A stretch of DNA of 7,515 bases from Pseudomonadota bacterium (GTDB lineage: Bacteria; Pseudomonadota; Gammaproteobacteria; Steroidobacterales; Steroidobacteraceae). The first letter of the stretch is position 1, and each line of letters opens with the position of its first letter. The stretch is taken from the NCBI GenBank assembly GCA_003242495.1, contig QGUO01000163.1:1-7515 (forward strand), in the 5' to 3' direction. The notes below the pieces were generated by a model. The model was given only the letters and a program-made list of their open reading frames with translations, did not search any database and was not told the origin of the DNA. This document shows, piece by piece, positions 6,315-7,515 of the stretch. A program made the translations under genes and the position numbers.

Positions 6315-6335
6315 GCAGCCGTGGCCATCGGCTTG

Positions 6336-7115
6336 TCAACGCGGACCCAGCACGTGTTCCATGTCCTCGGGCGCGGGCATGCCCGACAGCAGCCGGACCA
6401 CGCCGGCTTCGTCCTGGAACAGGATTCCCGGGGTGCCCTGCAAGCCGATCTCACTCATCAGGCGCTCGTGCGCATCGAGCTGGGCGCGCACGGTTTGCGG
6501 AATGCTTTCGAGCCCTGAGATGCCGCCCTGGTCGAAACGTGTTTCATTCAGCGTAAACGCCTCCGTCGGCGAGGGGGCGGCCAGGATGGCGGCCGCCTTG
6601 TTCGCACTGTCCTCCCGGATCAAGCCCACCAGAATGTGGCGCAGCTGGACCTTGCCGGATTGGACCCAGCGCCGCGACGCCTGCCAGAAGCGATGACAAT
6701 AGGGGCAGTTCGGATCCATGAACGCGTACACCACGCGAGGCGCGTCGGCCGCGCCATCGGCCACCCAGGAGGTCGCTTCCAGTTGCTTCCAGAGCTTCTG
6801 CGACATGGGTTGGACCACCATTCGCTCCAGCACGGACGCGCTCACGTCTTCACCTTGCGCATCGACCAGCGTGCCGATGACGGCATGCCCACCATCGGGT
6901 GTGAGATACACCGCGATCGGCCGCCCCTGTGCAAGGGCGGCGAACCCGCGCAATCCGCCCGGTGCGGCGAACTCGCCCATGAACTCGAATCCCTGCTGTT
7001 CGAGCTGCTCGATCACTGCGGGCCGCTCCACGGTCGAAGGCTCTGCCGCCCCTGCGCCGGTAGTGGCGAGCAGGGCACTGGCGAGCACGTGAAAATACAT
7101 GGTACGCATCTGCAT
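6336..7115 (-). CDS. dsbG: Periplasmic thiol:disulfide interchange protein DsbG
   Basis: DsbC/DsbG-family protein, 259 residues (E. coli DsbG is about 250). Family members are periplasmic, act as disulfide isomerases or as reductases that rescue sulfenylated cysteines, and are kept reduced by DsbD-type proteins. Seen: a short signal peptide (MQMRTMYFHVLASALLATTGAGA, cleavage likely before AEPS); an N-terminal dimerisation-like region (about 25-95); then a thioredoxin-fold domain with FMDPNCPYCHRFW (132-144) carrying the CPYC active site at 137-140, the form seen in DsbG rather than the CGYC of DsbC; and cis-Pro229 in GTPGILF. ATG 7115 is used because GAGGGAAG stands 8 bases upstream; ATGs at residues 3 and 6 are alternatives that also leave a signal peptide. 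The gene starts 14 bases after the tlpA-like stop, and that stop codon overlaps its Shine-Dalgarno (TGAGGG), which points to coupled translation. Confidence 0.9.
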   Translation of the reverse strand: MQMRTMYFHVLASALLATTGAGAAEPSTVERPAVIEQLEQQGFEFMGEFAAPGGLRGFAALAQGRPIAVYLTPDGGHAVIGTLVDAQGEDVSASVLERMVVQPMSQKLWKQLEATSWVADGAADAPRVVYAFMDPNCPYCHRFWQASRRWVQSGKVQLRHILVGLIREDSANKAAAILAAPSPTEAFTLNETRFDQGGISGLESIPQTVRAQLDAHERLMSEIGLQGTPGILFQDEAGVVRLLSGMPAPEDMEHVLGPR

Positions 7116-7129
7116 AACGTCGGCTTCCC

Positions 7130-7515
7130 TCAGCCTGGATCGGCGTCCAGGTCGAAGCGTTTCAGTTTGTGTGCAAGGCTGGCCGCCGTCAGCTCGCCCA
7201 TATGGCTGTCGACCAGGCGGCCGTTGCGGTCGAAGAACAGGGTGATGGGCAGGCCGCGCGCACCCAGCTCTCGCGATACCGAAGAGAACGGATCGAGCAT
7301 GACATTGCGCAGCTTCAGGGATTCGTCGGCCAGGTAGCTGCGCACCTCAGTCTCGCCTTCGCCCTGGTTGACGAAGACAAAGTGCGTTTGTGTGTGCGCC
7401 GCCTGTGCGTGGGCGAGCACCGGCATTTCGCGACGACAGGGAGGACACCAGCTGGCCCAGAGATTGACGACGGTCGGCTGGCCCGTGAAGCCCGAAAGGT
7501 TTGTCGATCCGCCAT
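7130..7515 (-). CDS. TlpA-like thioredoxin-family thiol:disulfide protein (5' end cut off)
   Basis: The C-terminal 127 residues of a TlpA/ResA-type protein; the frame stays open through the right edge, so the N-terminus (normally a signal peptide or membrane anchor) is missing. Visible: LSGFTGQPTVVNLWASWCPPCRREMP, holding the WCPPC redox site (CPPC codons at 7447-7436), and the cis-Pro element GLPITLFFDRNGRLV near the C-terminal strand. Such proteins usually reduce disulfides in the periplasm, for example in cytochrome c maturation or to supply partner Dsb proteins; which applies here cannot be told. An internal ATG at 7426 would remove the CPPC motif and is not the start. It is followed at 14 bases by dsbG, with overlapping translation signals, so the two are very likely one operon and may work as a pair. 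Confidence 0.9.
   Translation of the reverse strand, partial: GGSTNLSGFTGQPTVVNLWASWCPPCRREMPVLAHAQAAHTQTHFVFVNQGEGETEVRSYLADESLKLRNVMLDPFSSVSRELGARGLPITLFFDRNGRLVDSHMGELTAASLAHKLKRFDLDADPG

Larger units (their letters stand above)
6038..6335. other. Spacer between dsbG and metY without a convincing gene
   Basis: This near-300-base, very GC-rich stretch holds the metY promoter region at one end and a hairpin after dsbG at the other. The only small frame of note is a 52-codon - strand ORF (6328-6170) whose ATG comes 7 bases after the dsbG stop. It has no Shine-Dalgarno and is G/C-rich at the second codon position (about 70%), unlike a normal gene. I see no tRNA, no repeat array and no recognisable gene remnant here. 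Confidence 0.5.

Noticed and set aside
6170..6328. 52-codon - strand ORF beginning 7 bases after the dsbG stop
   Set aside because: No Shine-Dalgarno, very high G+C at second codon positions, low-complexity Ala/Arg composition, and the dsbG terminator-like hairpin lies inside it.
5048..6556. 502-codon + strand ORF opposite metY and the end of dsbG
   Set aside because: It is the complementary-strand shadow of metY, whose PLP-enzyme motifs are intact; the translated product is His/Gly/Arg-rich and has no domain.
7130..7426. Complete small protein starting at ATG 7426
   Set aside because: The same frame continues upstream to the window edge and contains the WCPPC redox site, so this is an internal Met of a longer TlpA-like protein.

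Overview
The window is GC-rich bacterial chromosome, roughly 65% G+C by eye, with strong G/C preference at third codon positions. The gene set (CysW/CysA sulfate importer, MetY, a DsbG-type isomerase next to a TlpA-like thioredoxin) fits a Proteobacterium, most likely beta- or a related gammaproteobacterium. That placement is inferred from protein character, not from a marker gene.

Layout. On the + strand: the 3' part of cysW (cut by the left edge), cysA, a roughly 560-base stretch holding one unrecognised 106-codon ORF, a spinster-like MFS transporter, and a short cyclodeaminase/cyclohydrolase-family (FTCD_C-like) protein that seems to start at CTG. A convergent intergenic stretch of about 155 bases follows, with a perfect 12-bp hairpin. 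On the - strand, read from the right edge leftwards: the 3' part of a TlpA-like thioredoxin gene, dsbG immediately behind it, an almost 300-base spacer with a terminator-like hairpin and a candidate metY promoter, then metY (O-acetylhomoserine sulfhydrylase).

How they fit together. CysW and CysA form the membrane and ATPase parts of a sulfate/thiosulfate importer. MetY uses the sulfide made from that sulfate to form homocysteine. TlpA and DsbG act on cysteine thiols in the periplasm. The theme is therefore sulfur supply and thiol redox, with an unrelated MFS carrier and a possible folate or one-carbon enzyme between. No tRNA, rRNA, CRISPR array, insertion sequence or phage gene was seen. Most of the window is ordinary core metabolism. 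The points worth a second look are the orphan ORF at 2212-2532, the short CTG-initiated cyclodeaminase-like gene with its hairpin-flanked ribosome binding site, and the structured convergent spacer with a tiny Shine-Dalgarno-led ORF. I do not see a convincing new multi-gene system.
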